Below, piece after piece: positions 24,823 through 35,843 of a DNA stretch of 64,000 bases. Source of the stretch: Fragilariopsis cylindrus CCMP1102 (lineage: Eukaryota > Bacillariophyta > Bacillariophyceae > Bacillariales > Bacillariaceae). Under the pieces are notes generated by a model, which worked only from the letters and a program-made list of their open reading frames with translations, was not told where the DNA came from and ran no database searches. Both the position numbers and the translations under genes were made by a program. Within the stretch, counting starts at the first letter, position 1, and each line of letters starts with the position of its first letter. The DNA is taken from NCBI GenBank assembly GCA_900095095.1, contig FMBT01000341.1, positions 124,001 through 188,000 of the forward strand, given 5' to 3'.

Positions 24823-27415
24823 ATGGCACGAACGAAAGAATTTTCTCGTAGAAGACGAAAGATGATAACAATGTTCATGCACTTGTTCGCAATATAAATA
24901 ACGTCAACATCAAGAAGGTCAATAACAACAACGATCCACTGGATCAAGGTCTTTGCGAGAATACTACTACTCGTCACGCTCATCACGATATAAACACGAC
25001 GATGATAGGGAGAAAATTCCAATACGTAACGAGGTAAGAAAAGAAATTATGACTTGAAAAACACACACAAACAATTGAATAACATCCATCCAATATCGAT
25101 TTCTAATTATATTTGAATTTGTACTTCTTTGATTATATCTCTATAAAAAATTAAAAGGACCGGTGAAAGAAAGAATTATAATATTCTTTCGTATGATCCT
25201 AAGAATGGTATACATTGTGTACAACGTGTCAAGATTATTGAAGATGAAGAAGAAGAAACGAAATATGATCTTATTCACGATCACAAAACGAAGGATATAG
25301 CCATGGAAGATTTACCTAATATTCGTTGGCTAGATACTGTTGCAGTACTACCTGATGAAGGACATTCAAGGAAACATCATTATATTCATCAAGATATATT
25401 GGAGTGCAGTATATCATGGTTGATAATAATGGATACTGTTCTTGGAAGGCTTTTGCACCAAGATCGAAAGATAGTACAGGAAGGAAACGGTATGTTGGTA
25501 CATACCGATCTGAAAGAGATGCTGCTCTTGCACATGATTGTTATGCGAGAGAGATTGGATGTACGACATTAAATTTCAGAGATGAGTTTATCTATGAAGA
25601 AGAGGCAGAGAAACTACGATTGTCATCTTCATCATCGATATCATCTTGTTCTGTTGCATCATTAAGTAGCTGCGATCATGATTCCATTACGCCTCAACAA
25701 AATCATGATGATCCTAGCGGTTGTGGTGGTGACAACAACAGCAAACTGCAGAATGAAGAAAATTGTCCTAGTCTTCAACAAGAAGTTTCTCGTACCACCA
25801 TCAACGAAATTCCTACTCAAATAAATGAACTAGTGGAAGTTACGACAAGGAAACAGCGTTCTTATACTGGTTCTAGTACTAGTGAAGAACCAATAAAATC
25901 ATCTCAAGCACAAAATCTAAATATCGAGGAGTAGTATGGATGAACAGAGGAGCACCCTGGAAGGCACAATGTGCTATCAAAAAGGTAGTACAGAGTCTTG
26001 GTACGTGCTATATTGGTACTTATGAGACTGAGATTGAAGCTGCAGTAGCTTATGATGAAATCATAAGAAAACATGGTGGAAGTAAAAATGAAAAATATTT
26101 AAACTTTCCAGAACAAGATAATAATGATGAGAAATTACCTTTGTCTGAACGAATCGAAATCGAAACGGTCCTATAGTAAAAAAACAAGAAACCAAAAGAA
26201 AAAGAAAAGTAGAAAACGATTTCTTCTGAAAGAGATCACGAATGGCAGTAAAATAAACCAGCAGCTAGAGATGATGACATCACAAACAAGAATAACAACA
26301 AAGAAGCATGTCTTTCAGGATTAGCTGTAGGAATAGAATAGCTTTTGACTTTGGTAATGATATTTATTTTGGTTGTATTGAAGAATGTGACACAAACAAC
26401 AAAGTAATTCTGAATGGAATTGGAATGTTGGTTTTGATGATGGGGACGGTACAAATTTGACTATAAAGATATGTTATCTAGTGTTACTTTATATGATAAA
26501 CTCAAGAAGAAGGAAATGAACAGTCTACACAGTGAGGAGAATAACAGCAACATCATCAAAAGCAACAATAATAACAACAAAGAAGTTTGCCTTTCAGGAT
26601 TAGCTGTAGGAGATAGAATAGCTTTTGACTTTGGTAATGGTATTTATTTTGGTTGTATTGAGGAATGTGACACAAACAACAAAGTTAATGCTGAATGGAA
26701 TTGGAATGTTAGTTTTGATGATGGAGAGAGGTACAAATTTGATTATAAAGATATGTCATCTGCTCTTACTTTATATGAAGAACTCAAGATGAAGGAAATG
26801 AAGATCCAGGCAGAAAGAAGAAAGTGAGAAAAATAAAAGATGATTTCATTATCCAGAAAAACTATGTTCTTTCAACAATACCGAAGGAAGTGGAAAATCA
26901 TTTCTTACAAGTTGGATTTGCATTATGGCAGAAAAGGTATTTGCCAGTTTTGTTCTTAGGACCATATGACGTTCCCCCTGGAATAATTCGTGATGAGTGG
27001 TTGGCTGCATTTGAAAAGGTAAGTTTTGATGTTCAAATATGTATATAAGAATATTATGACATGTTTTGTTTGCTAACAGTTTCATTTTTAAACCTAATTT
27101 CACAGTGTACAACTCCAATGTGCCCCGAATAGTATACTGGTTTGGGAGTAGCAACCTCAAGGATGCATTCTCTATTCGTGCCAAGAGATCCTGTATTTCA
27201 TTAGAGGAGGGAAAACGAAAGGGCTTCTTGAGAAGGCGAGGAGTGCTTCTGATTCTAACCAATTTAATAAGGCATGGAGACATCTTAAAGTAGCAATGAA
27301 GAAGCCTTGCAACAACAGAAGTCCTCTTGAGAAATTTAAAGAAGAATATGATTATGTAGGTGGACATCAACCTGATCGCCTTTTGGTTGAACTTGAAGCT
27401 GCTGCAAATCTATAA
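24823..27415 (+). CDS. AP2-AP2-Tudor-like-Tudor-like-PWWP-like nuclear protein (frameshifted)
   Basis: The gene is predicted in three exons: 24823-25033, 25158-27018 and 27106-27415, with GT-AG introns. Reading across single-base frame changes gives five modules. Two AP2/ERF-type DNA-binding domains come first: KYIGVQ...CSWKAF...RYVGTYRSERDAALAHDCYA at about 25390-25580, and SKYRGVVW...CYIGTYETEIEAAVAYDEI...LNFP at about 25920-26110. A Lys/Arg-rich stretch follows (about 26164-26240). Then come two tandem copies of a Tudor-like module (GLAVGDRIAFDFG...YFGCIEE...WNVSFDDGERYKFDY). Last is a segment GFALWQKRYLPVLFLGPYDV...RIVYWFGS, loosely like a PWWP fold. Frame breaks lie near 24865, 25395, 25925, three in the first Tudor unit, and in the last exon. 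DNA-binding plus chromatin-reader modules suggest a nuclear regulator. AP2 calls are firm; PWWP is weak. Confidence 0.6.
26294..26802 (+). repeat. Tandem duplication encoding two Tudor-like modules
   Basis: Unit 1 (26294-26520, 227 bp) and unit 2 (26573-26802, 230 bp) align throughout with few substitutions. Unit 1 lacks single bases at three places relative to unit 2 (GTAGG-AATAG, AAAGT-AAT, and in GGGGACGGTAC), for a net loss of three. Unit 2 reads open; unit 1 is out of frame between the first and third deletion. Confidence 0.8.
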
Positions 27416-28440
27416 CACGACAAATTATTGTTGTTTATGAAATATGTGAAAAAATATAATCTAGGAAAGCATACTATGAAAAAACAAATTTCTATAGATT
27501 GATAAAATTTGCGGTTAAGGTTGCATTAGCTGACCTTTCGTTTTGCAGATCAAACATCATAATATATAAAGAATTTTACTATTTAATTCATCAGACTGTC
27601 AGAGCAAAAATAATATTGATATATATAGTCAGTTTTACCTATGCAAAAAGTCTTTCAGATATGGTAGTTTTGTTGTTAACTCGTTCGCTTTGCTTGTACT
27701 TGTTAGTTCTTGCAGTGGATGTTTCTTCTGTGCAAGGCTATCTTCGTGTATATTATTAGGCGATTCATTAGGGCTGGATCTTGTAGATGGATAGTTAGTC
27801 GAAGTAGTCGACTGACGCGCTAATATTATCGCTTTTGAAAAGAATTCAGGATTCTATATTTTCGTTCAGCCCCCGAAAATTGAATAAGAGGCCCAAGTAC
27901 AGTAGTGACGTTTGTCACGCGAGCGATCCTACAGTATTTCGTACTATGTGAGTGACGTTGCACCTCAAAAATTCCGATGCGATGCGAAAGCAAAGGAAAG
28001 CTGAAGAATTAAAATAAATGAATAATCATCTAAAAGATACCCTGTACAGTAACGCTAGTTAGCAGTTGATAGTTAGCAGCTAGCACGGATGAAGAAAAAG
28101 GAAATTGGCTATTCTTCCTTCTTACATGCTTCGCTTCCCTCAAAAAATTCAAGAAAAAAACCCTCTATTAATACAAAGCACCTCAAGAGTCGAGTCGAGT
28201 CGAGTCGAGTCGAGTCACCCTATCCTTTAGTATTGTTGTACCAGTAGCATATCCACCATCTTCATCCACCAAGACGAGAACGAAAACGAAAATACGATTT
28301 TTTTAGATCTCATCGTCCAACCGAAGGAAGTTATTGTACTGCTGTATCGCATAGTAAAATCTAGAGAGAGAGAAAGAGAGCTAGAGACTAGAGAGATATA
28401 GATAGATAGAAGCAGCAAGCACTACACCAGTATCATTATT
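27416..28440. other. Intergenic region, nothing recognised
   Basis: About 1 kb, AT-rich. Only (GAGTC)n at about 28190-28216 and a GA-rich run at about 28362-28410 were seen, the latter just upstream of the next start codon. Confidence 0.5.
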
Positions 28441-29778
28441 ATGTCACTCAAAGCTGCTGACGATGATGTGCTTTTAAGTATACGACAAAACGAAAACACC
28501 ATCATCTTTGGCAATAAAGAATTATAAAAATCATGATTCTTCTTCTTGTATTGACGACTCAACAGCATCGAATTCAACAGCAATAACTACTATTACAACA
28601 TCATCATCAGGAACATCATTATCGGAATGGGCAATAAAACAGTAGCAGAAGAAGATTCAATTCATTTCGAATAATGTTTCTGTGAATGTAAAAACCACAG
28701 CCACAAATATATCTGATGGTACAAGTACAACTATTATTCAAAAACAAATCTAGTAATAAAGAAGAAGAAAAAAAGAAGGAGAAGTAGTAATAAGTGTAGA
28801 AAAACCAAAAAAGAATGTTATATTTAGTGGTATAAAAATACGTGAATATAAACGTTCTATAGGTGATAATCCAACATGTATATGTGGTCCACCATTAGGA
28901 TTAGATTGGTCATATATAGATATTCAATTTGATAAATACAATAATATAATGATAACTTTGATAATTTTGATAACAGTTCAAAAACAGGAGTTCTGATTTA
29001 ATACCATTAGATGAATATGAAAAATTTAGATTTACTGGATATCAAAAACGACGTTCACGTGAAATACAATATCAAAATGAAAAAAAACTATTACTAGAAA
29101 AACATTCAAACAGAAAAAATCAACAACGTCGTCGGTAGTAGGTGGGGGTGGTAAACAATTACAACGTTGTAGTACAGGTGGTATGAGTAGTAGTACTACA
29201 CAAAAAGAACAAATAAAACAAATCAAAATGAATTTTTAAAATTACAACCAATAACATCATATAAACGTGAACAAATTATATTAAAGGAAACAAATTGTAC
29301 CAAACAAGATGTAATAAACACTACCAAAAAAATTAAAGTTATACATAATCAAAGACAATCCACAGCAGCATTATCAGAAATAGGATTAGGAGCTGATAAT
29401 AATTGTATATTACCATTCATTGAATACATACAACGTAAAATACGACGATATAAATCTGGTATATCAAAACAACGTGAACAAGAATTATTATGGGAAAATG
29501 CATCTAATAATGCATCTAATAATAATGCATCTAATACTAAAAATGCATCTAATAATGATGCATCGAATACTGCATCGAATACTAAAAATGCACCAAGACG
29601 TTCATCAATGTCAACCACAACCACAGCAATAGCATCGTCGTCATCATCATTATTATCATCATCCTTATCCTCATTTAGTAGTGGTAGTAGTATTCATAGT
29701 CCTAGCACTGATAATACTACTAATACTAATACTATTAAACAATACAGCAGTAATCGTAGAATAAGTTCTGCATCTTAA
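28441..29778 (+). pseudogene. Conserved diatom protein with GDNP...GPP...DW motif, frameshifted
   Basis: The pieces read in order: ATG 28441 MSLKAADDDV; frame change near 28470; a Ser/Thr-rich region to about 28650; NVIFSGIKIREYKRSIGDNP followed by GPPLGLDW (about 28812-28910); a frame change near 28990; IPLDEYEKFRFTGYQKRRSR (about 29000-29075); further changes; then an open C-terminus from about 29230 to TAA 29776-29778. That last part contains NASN tandem repeats. The combination FS.I.IREY...GDNP...GPPL.LDW plus a basic RR.R helix and a further R..IL.E....DV segment is a family I know from many diatom proteins of unknown function. At least four single-base breaks make this copy non-functional as written. 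Confidence 0.55.
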
Positions 29779-30319
29779 AATGCTAAAAATTTGAAGAAAA
29801 AATTAACAATATAAGATAACTTCTTATGTCAATAATAATGTGGACTTGTACTTTTTTCTCAATGTAATAGAACTTTTCCACTATCTTTTCGATAGGTTCA
29901 TACTGTAAGTTAGTGCATAGGAATGAAAGTTTCAGGAGGAAGTGAAAAAAATTGCTTTTTGAGGAGGTACAATCATGCTGTGTTGTGATTGTGAGCGAAC
30001 GTTATGTTTTCAGTCGTAGTGCGCGTTTAGATCTGCAGTGTGCTCTGTCGGATATGGGATAGTTTCGGTAGAGTGGTGTCGTTACAGCTCGAGAATACTT
30101 TGGAAGATTCTTTTCCAAGATATGTTGAGTAACCATCAACAACAAAAGATCTATTCTAACGAATAGAAAGATCCTTTGTCTGTAATAAAATCAAGTAAGA
30201 ATTAATTGGATATTAATTAATATGAAACCTATGAACTAAATTGCGCCTCGGCATTGGGCGATGGGTCGTTCCGTCAGTCTAACATATAACGTCACGAAGT
30301 AGAACGAGCAACGATCCAA
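29779..30319. other. Intergenic region, nothing recognised
   Basis: About 540 bp between convergent genes. No repeat or gene was seen. Confidence 0.5.
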
Positions 30320-31147
30320 TCAAAGATCTGGCAAGAGTGCCAGCGTTTTTTCAAGAATGATAGATTGGTCCTCCGTTTTGTGTTTCAACCCATTCTCGAT
30401 GACTTTCCCCTTGGGATCCACAACAGAATATCCCTTGGGCAATCCCATAAGAGCGGACACGAGAGTGTTGCCACATTCTTTGAAGTCTCTTCCAATAATA
30501 CGCATCATGGGTCGAACAATCATCGTGCGCAGCAACGTTGGGAATTCGGAACCCCAGCGTGTATTGACGAAACCAGGAGCTGCGTGAGCAACCACTAACT
30601 CAGGATATTCCTTGGACAGTGCTTCAAAACCTGCATCGGTGTAGTATCCGGCGGCATCTGCCGCATTTACTGCCGAATACCCCTCACGCAGTTCAAAATC
30701 ACTGCTGTAATTGTTATAACTTCCATGAACTCCTCCCGACAAGACCGTGAGGATTCTCGAATTAGGTTTCATGTGCGGTGCCAAAAGACGAAAGAGATAA
30801 AATCTAGAAAAGTAATGAAGCTGCAGTTTTTGATCGATGCCATCTTTAGTTGGCGTATATCCTTGCAAGGTAGCCATGCCCTGGGTCATGACCAAGATAT
30901 CGGGAGAATTGTTGGGCTCCACCAATCTTTTGACACTATTCAAGTCAAAGCCATCGACGGCAACAAATTTGTGTTGGTGTTCCGAACTGACGCCTGACAG
31001 TTCTTGGACGATGCTTTCTCCGCGTTCCTTCGAACGACCAGCTATAGTGATTTCGACATTTCCCCTTCCGGCTAGAGCAAGAGCGATGCCGTGTCCAATT
31101 CCGCTGGTACCTCCTACTATTAGGGCTCGAAGTTTTGTCATGGTCAC
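30320..31147 (-). CDS. Short-chain dehydrogenase/reductase-like protein
   Basis: Intact single-exon gene of 275 aa. The N-terminal Rossmann motif is GGTSGIGHGIALAL (residues about 12-25), followed by an Arg/Ser-rich adenosine-binding turn (AGRSKERGES). The mid-protein segment is NSPDILVMTQGMATLQGY in place of the usual NNAG, and the active-site serine region is RILTVLSGGVHGS. The canonical Tyr-x-x-x-Lys pair is not obvious: the expected helix reads AAGYYTDAGFEALSKEYP, with no Lys four residues after the Tyr. A classical oxidoreductase activity is therefore uncertain. HAAPGFVNTRWG matches the usual PG.(V/I).T segment. Codon use appears less AT-biased than its neighbours. Start is the first ATG. 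Confidence 0.8.
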   Translation of the reverse strand: MTMTKLRALIVGGTSGIGHGIALALAGRGNVEITIAGRSKERGESIVQELSGVSSEHQHKFVAVDGFDLNSVKRLVEPNNSPDILVMTQGMATLQGYTPTKDGIDQKLQLHYFSRFYLFRLLAPHMKPNSRILTVLSGGVHGSYNNYSSDFELREGYSAVNAADAAGYYTDAGFEALSKEYPELVVAHAAPGFVNTRWGSEFPTLLRTMIVRPMMRIIGRDFKECGNTLVSALMGLPKGYSVVDPKGKVIENGLKHKTEDQSIILEKTLALLPDL

Positions 31148-33166
31148 AGGTTCCTACTGTACTGCTACTATCTTGTGTCGTCTGTCACCCAATAATCGCA
31201 AAAAGACTATTCGAGTATTGTCGTAAATTGGACTGACTCTAGAGTTATAGAAAATTTCATTCATTCATCGCGGAGAGAGAACAACAGGGCCTTCTCCTGC
31301 TTTATCTGATTTTGTTTGATACACTTACAAGGAATTTGAATAATTTTATTTTTAACAATTAGGTTATTTTGTTTTTGTGATGTCGTGTATTGTAATTAAA
31401 AGTTTATTACAGTCTACTCGCGTTAACAAATGCAGGTAGTGCTCACCGGTTTTGGTGTAATTGTTATGATTCCACGTACGAATATAAAAACTAAATCATG
31501 CCCAAATTTTACTACTAGTATTTGTTAGTCTAGTATATAATAATAACTTTAGCATCAAATATATACACCTAAAAAGTCATTTTTTTGGAAAAATAGACTA
31601 TGAAGTTTACAATTGACCTATTGGATGGAGAAATATTATATTCCTTAGTCTCGTAAGCCTACTGGTGTCTCGCAATGTAGGCTCACACACAGCACTCATC
31701 ATCTTTTTATGAGATATCTTGTTCAGGACACAAAGCAGGGTACAACTTCCAGGAAAATGCTTCTTTTTAGTCAGGGAAAGGTCTTTTACCTTACCATGAT
31801 GTGTGTAATAGATAATGGTTCCAAAACATGTTGTAGGCGCTCCTTCAGTTCATGCACACATTCATGTACAATGACTAGCCTTTAAAACGCACAATGTTAC
31901 TAGTTAATTTCTTGCGGCTATTATTTTTGCTAGAAGAACTTTTTCTGGAAAAAAAGTTATGTACCCATTATATGTTTAGTCTTGATATGTCTGCTGGACG
32001 ACATTGGTGAACAGGGGTTCAATTTCTTCGCCAAGGACCAAAAACCAATTTTTACCCTATATTAGCTAAAATCAAGTAAAAATGTAGCATGTGAACCAGA
32101 GGCCCTAATAGTTGCAGCTTTAGGTGGGTTAGTCTATTTTATGAGTATTTGTGTGGAAATATCTATCAAAATTTGTGTTGGAGCATTATTCAACCAACAG
32201 TGACTATTTTAATTATTGTCCTTGATTGCTTTTTATAATAAGATATTTTTGAAAACAGGGGTATGCTGCAATTACATCCAAAATAATGGTGGGTTGGGAT
32301 GATGCTGTTTCCATTCACAAGTAATATATCCTAGTGAGGACAGTGAATCAATTCTGTGTTCTAATCTACCTGGTCGTATGTGTAGATAAAGAAAATGAAG
32401 AGCTGTCTTTTGGGCTATAATCTTACTGTGTAGAGTTGGATGGTGTGTTTATTACTTCTTACTTATTTTAATGTATAGAAATGACAGTAACAAATGCAAG
32501 CTGTATTAATCTATCTTAACAAAAGTAGTATGGAGATGGTTGGTTGGTGTTTCAATGCATCAGCTCACTGTCACACTCATTAACAATGTTGGTTGTAATT
32601 ATTATCAACAATTTCAGTTGATAATATTTCTAACAATTTACCGTTAGCATAGATTGTTTAGTTTTCTTTGAGTTTAGTAATGAGATCGAAAAATTCTATG
32701 GCATCATTGAAAATATTCTTTCTGTAATTCATTCTAATAGATATAGATCATCAATAGAATCGTTAACAGGTTCATCTCCAACACGAGCGATAGGAGCGAT
32801 TCGATTCGTTCCATCACAACCATACGCGTATTCGAGACGATTTTTTGATCTTGATCTCTTGAGAAGTCACGATGGATTGAATCGATGACTCTACTACGGG
32901 AGGGCAGCGTTCCACCCGCTTCACATCACTAAAGTGGTCCCTGCATCGAAATTTCAGTGCTACTAATATGATTCATACATGTATCTATAATCGCTCACTT
33001 TCATATGTCGATACCGTTAACTTATTAATGTTGTTTATTTCATCACCGTCCAATTGATGTTGATTTAATTTCTTACGCCAATATCAGTATTCGCGTTGAA
33101 TATTAAAAAAAATTAAAGAACGGGTGTGTGCGTCTGTGTGTGTGCATATGTATATGTATATGTATG
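31148..33166. other. Intergenic region of 2 kb, no gene recognised
   Basis: AT-rich, no long open frame on either strand. Short words shared with 34830-34860 (ACAGTCTAC, ACTCGCGTTAA at about 31410-31428) hint at a decayed dispersed repeat. Near 33120-33165 there is a GT/TATATG microsatellite next to the 3' end of the zinc-finger gene. Confidence 0.45.
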
Positions 33167-34630
33167 TTACGGTTGAAAACAGGGTGATTTGTATCCAAGG
33201 CGACGGCATAAACCACATCGATTGGAATCATGTCCATCACCACTACCACCCATCCTTTTTGATGAAGGTCGCCCATCTAATTTATCTTTCCGTATTGGGA
33301 AACTGAATACATCACATCTTTTACATGCCTGTTTTATTCCTTTCCAACAATTGGCAGTCTTCCAGCGTTTATGACATTCAGGGCATTGGAATGTACCAAA
33401 GTATCGACATATGTGTCTTCCATTAATCTTCTTGCTTGGGTTTCCGCAATCACAGTTATCGTTATTCACCGATGACGATGATGATGATGATGATGATGCT
33501 AATGTTTTATCATATCTATGTTCGTGGTATTTAGTGGAAGAGGATTCCACTGTTTTAATTTGGGTGTAGTCTTTTGCTTTTCCATTTCGGTTCTGGTATT
33601 GGTAATGGTTGATGTTATTGCGGTTTATTGTAGCTGCTTCTGTAGGTGGAGCTTTGCTTATTCTTCCACTTCTCGTTTGATATCCCTGTCTTTTGTTGTT
33701 GTTGCTTGCCTTAACTCGATTATTCTTTTTATACGGATTGAATATGGTAATTTTTTGGTGGACACGTACCTGGTGTTGAACCGTTGCTTGCGGTTGCTGT
33801 TGCAATTCCTTTTCTGGTGAGATTATTATCTGACATTGTTGTGTGAATGGAGAAGTATCTACGTCAACCTTTTGTCGTTTTTTAAAAGTCTCACAATTCG
33901 ATATAGCAGCATCAGCATCAGCATCAGCATCTATGACAATAATATTCCCATTTGTCACAGCGCTATCAAATTTTCGTTTCAACAATTGTTCAGATGTCAA
34001 TGTTTCTCCTATGATAATAATATCGTCCTGATTTTTCTTGGCACCACCTACACTTTCACTAGTAGCAGTAGCAGTAGGAGAAGAAGTCACGTTTCTTCTT
34101 CCTCCTCTTCTTTTGCCGACAACTTCTTTTTCCTCGTCCGAATCGGAATCCGAATCATTGATGACAATATTGTTTCTTCTTCCTCCTCTTCTTTTGCCAA
34201 CATCTTCTTCCTCGTCGTCCGAATCGGAATCCGAATCATTGATGACAATAATATCAGATGTAGAAGTATTTCTCATATTACTTGTACTACCGACAACTTC
34301 CACACGTGGTTGTGGTTTAGAATTTAGTCTTTGATATATTGCTTTGTCTAACATAGTGAAGTTGATACCATCAGGAAAACTTCCAAACTCGTCATTGTCA
34401 TCATAGACCTGAGTGATAGACGGTGTGGTAGTATCTTGTGTTGTTGAAGTCGTCCGAGTCATCATTGTCATTGGTGATGGAGAAGTAGAATTACTTCTAC
34501 TATGCTTATTGTACGCAGCACATAATGACCTCCTAGGCGTTTGAGATGAAAATTGGGTAGTAACTGCTTCATCAAGCGCATCAAAGTCGATACCATCAGG
34601 AAAGCTCCCAAACTCGTCTTCCTCCTCCAT
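33167..34630 (-). CDS. 3CxxC (ZAR1-like) zinc-finger protein with SUMO-interaction-like motifs
   Basis: Intact 487-aa frame. The N-terminus has two copies of an acidic motif, DEFGSFPDGI(D/N)F..LD.A (residues about 5-22 and 80-98). The middle carries four hydrophobic-then-acidic stretches of SUMO-interaction type: DIIVINDSDSDSDDEE, NIVINDSDSDSDEE, DDIIIIGETLTSE and NIIVIDADADADA. The first two sit in a repeated unit also containing GKRRGGRRN. The C-terminal 95 residues form a cysteine-rich domain: CDCGNPSKK, RYFGTFQCPECHKRWKTA, KQACKRCDVFSFP and a final CGLCRRLGYKSPC. The RYFG.F.C..C...W..A...KQ.CK.C layout matches 3CxxC zinc domains such as ZAR1, which bind RNA in animals. A nuclear SUMO-linked role is inference. 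Confidence 0.75.
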   Translation of the reverse strand: MEEEDEFGSFPDGIDFDALDEAVTTQFSSQTPRRSLCAAYNKHSRSNSTSPSPMTMMTRTTSTTQDTTTPSITQVYDDNDEFGSFPDGINFTMLDKAIYQRLNSKPQPRVEVVGSTSNMRNTSTSDIIVINDSDSDSDDEEEDVGKRRGGRRNNIVINDSDSDSDEEKEVVGKRRGGRRNVTSSPTATATSESVGGAKKNQDDIIIIGETLTSEQLLKRKFDSAVTNGNIIVIDADADADAAISNCETFKKRQKVDVDTSPFTQQCQIIISPEKELQQQPQATVQHQVRVHQKITIFNPYKKNNRVKASNNNKRQGYQTRSGRISKAPPTEAATINRNNINHYQYQNRNGKAKDYTQIKTVESSSTKYHEHRYDKTLASSSSSSSSSVNNDNCDCGNPSKKINGRHICRYFGTFQCPECHKRWKTANCWKGIKQACKRCDVFSFPIRKDKLDGRPSSKRMGGSGDGHDSNRCGLCRRLGYKSPCFQP

Positions 34631-35843
34631 GTCTTTGTGTGTATTCCCAAGTGCTACCGTATTTTGTACAATATAATATGTTGTTTACAGATATGCATCA
34701 TGAAACCTAATATTGATCCACGTATTATTACTGTATTATTTTTGGCGCGGAGTAAGTTTCGCGAAAGCAACTGGAGCCTGCAGTGTTTGAATTTCAAAAA
34801 ATTAATATATTACTTACTTAGACTTACAGTCTACAGTACTCGCGTTAATACTTTAAGTTTTAGTCAAAGGACAGACTTGTATTTATTTAGTTTTTATTTT
34901 TTTATCTGCTTGTGTGAAGCCACTTATTTTTAATTTTTCAAAAAATACATTTTATTTCCGGGGCCCCCTCTATGCAAATTTTGGGGGGATTGTTAATTAT
35001 AATCAGTTACACTTTTAGGGATTTAAAAAATAGTTAATTAAAAACACTAGTTCTCAGGAAAAATCCCAAATAGAAAAATTAATGTGTGTTGCCTGTGACC
35101 TAATGTAGATAGCGATTGCCAGAGCGCACCGACATGGTGTGCTCACTCCTAAACTAACAGACTATTACAATACCTATATAGATTTAATAGAAACTAGGAT
35201 AGGGGTTCTTGCACTAGTACCCGTCTTGAAAAGTAAGCTTATGACTTCATGTTGAAGCTACGATCCACGAATGACGAGTATGGGAATCAAAGTGGTACAG
35301 TACTGAACCATACACGACAAAATTTTACATCGTAAAAACTGGGAGTCGCAGTCAGTACGCTTTTGACGCAATTTGAAATTTTTACGAACCAATTGCGTTG
35401 CAGAATCTGTTTTGTATCGAAACCCCAGCGACAGCAAAGCAAAACTTAATTACAAAATCAAACAACCACTTGACATAAATCGACTCTAAAACCATGGGAT
35501 AAAAAGACCAAAGCAAAATCCGGGGGGAAAGAGGAGGAGGTTTTAAGCATTGAAACCTTTGAATCTTTGCTTCTAGACAGAATCATTAGTGAGTACATCC
35601 AAGTGACATTAGTCCCTAGTGGTAAAATAGAAAGTGGCCCTGAGATTACTTCTGAGGGATATGAATCTCTCCATTGACGGCGTCGTGTCACTTTGACACT
35701 GGATGCCCTCAAAACTTTGGTGAGTTCCTTGTGTTGGCAACCGAAAGTGGACATCCCATGAAACCAAGTATTGCATTTGTTGGTGGTGCAGGTCCAGACT
35801 TCGTTACAGCTGCTCCACCATCGTGACAACATTTACAAGATTT
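34631..35843. other. Intergenic region with short repeat copy and possible broken 5' exon of the MYND gene
   Basis: It holds the dispersed-repeat copy at 34863-35097. From about 35499 the plus strand reads SIETFESLLLDRIISEYIQV and, after a TGA, RRRVTLTLDALKTLVSSL. This could be upstream coding sequence of the MYND gene with in-frame stops, but I cannot show it. Confidence 0.35.
34863..35097 (+). mobile_element. Internally deleted copy of the dispersed element at 45111-47650
   Basis: Bases 34863-34900 (CAAAGGACAGACTTGTA then TTATTTAGTTTTTATTTT) match 47610-47645 in inverted orientation. Bases about 34940-35097 (including TTTGGGGGGATTGTTAATTA, AGTTACACTTTTAGG and CCCAAATAGAAAAATTAATG) match 45111-45270 inverted. 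Here the two blocks are about 40 bp apart; in the other copy they are about 2.3 kb apart. Confidence 0.65.

Noticed and set aside
35458-35832. 124-aa minus-strand frame with several Cys
   Set aside because: The Cys spacing fits no zinc-binding pattern, and plus-strand sequence leading into the MYND gene is at least as plausible.
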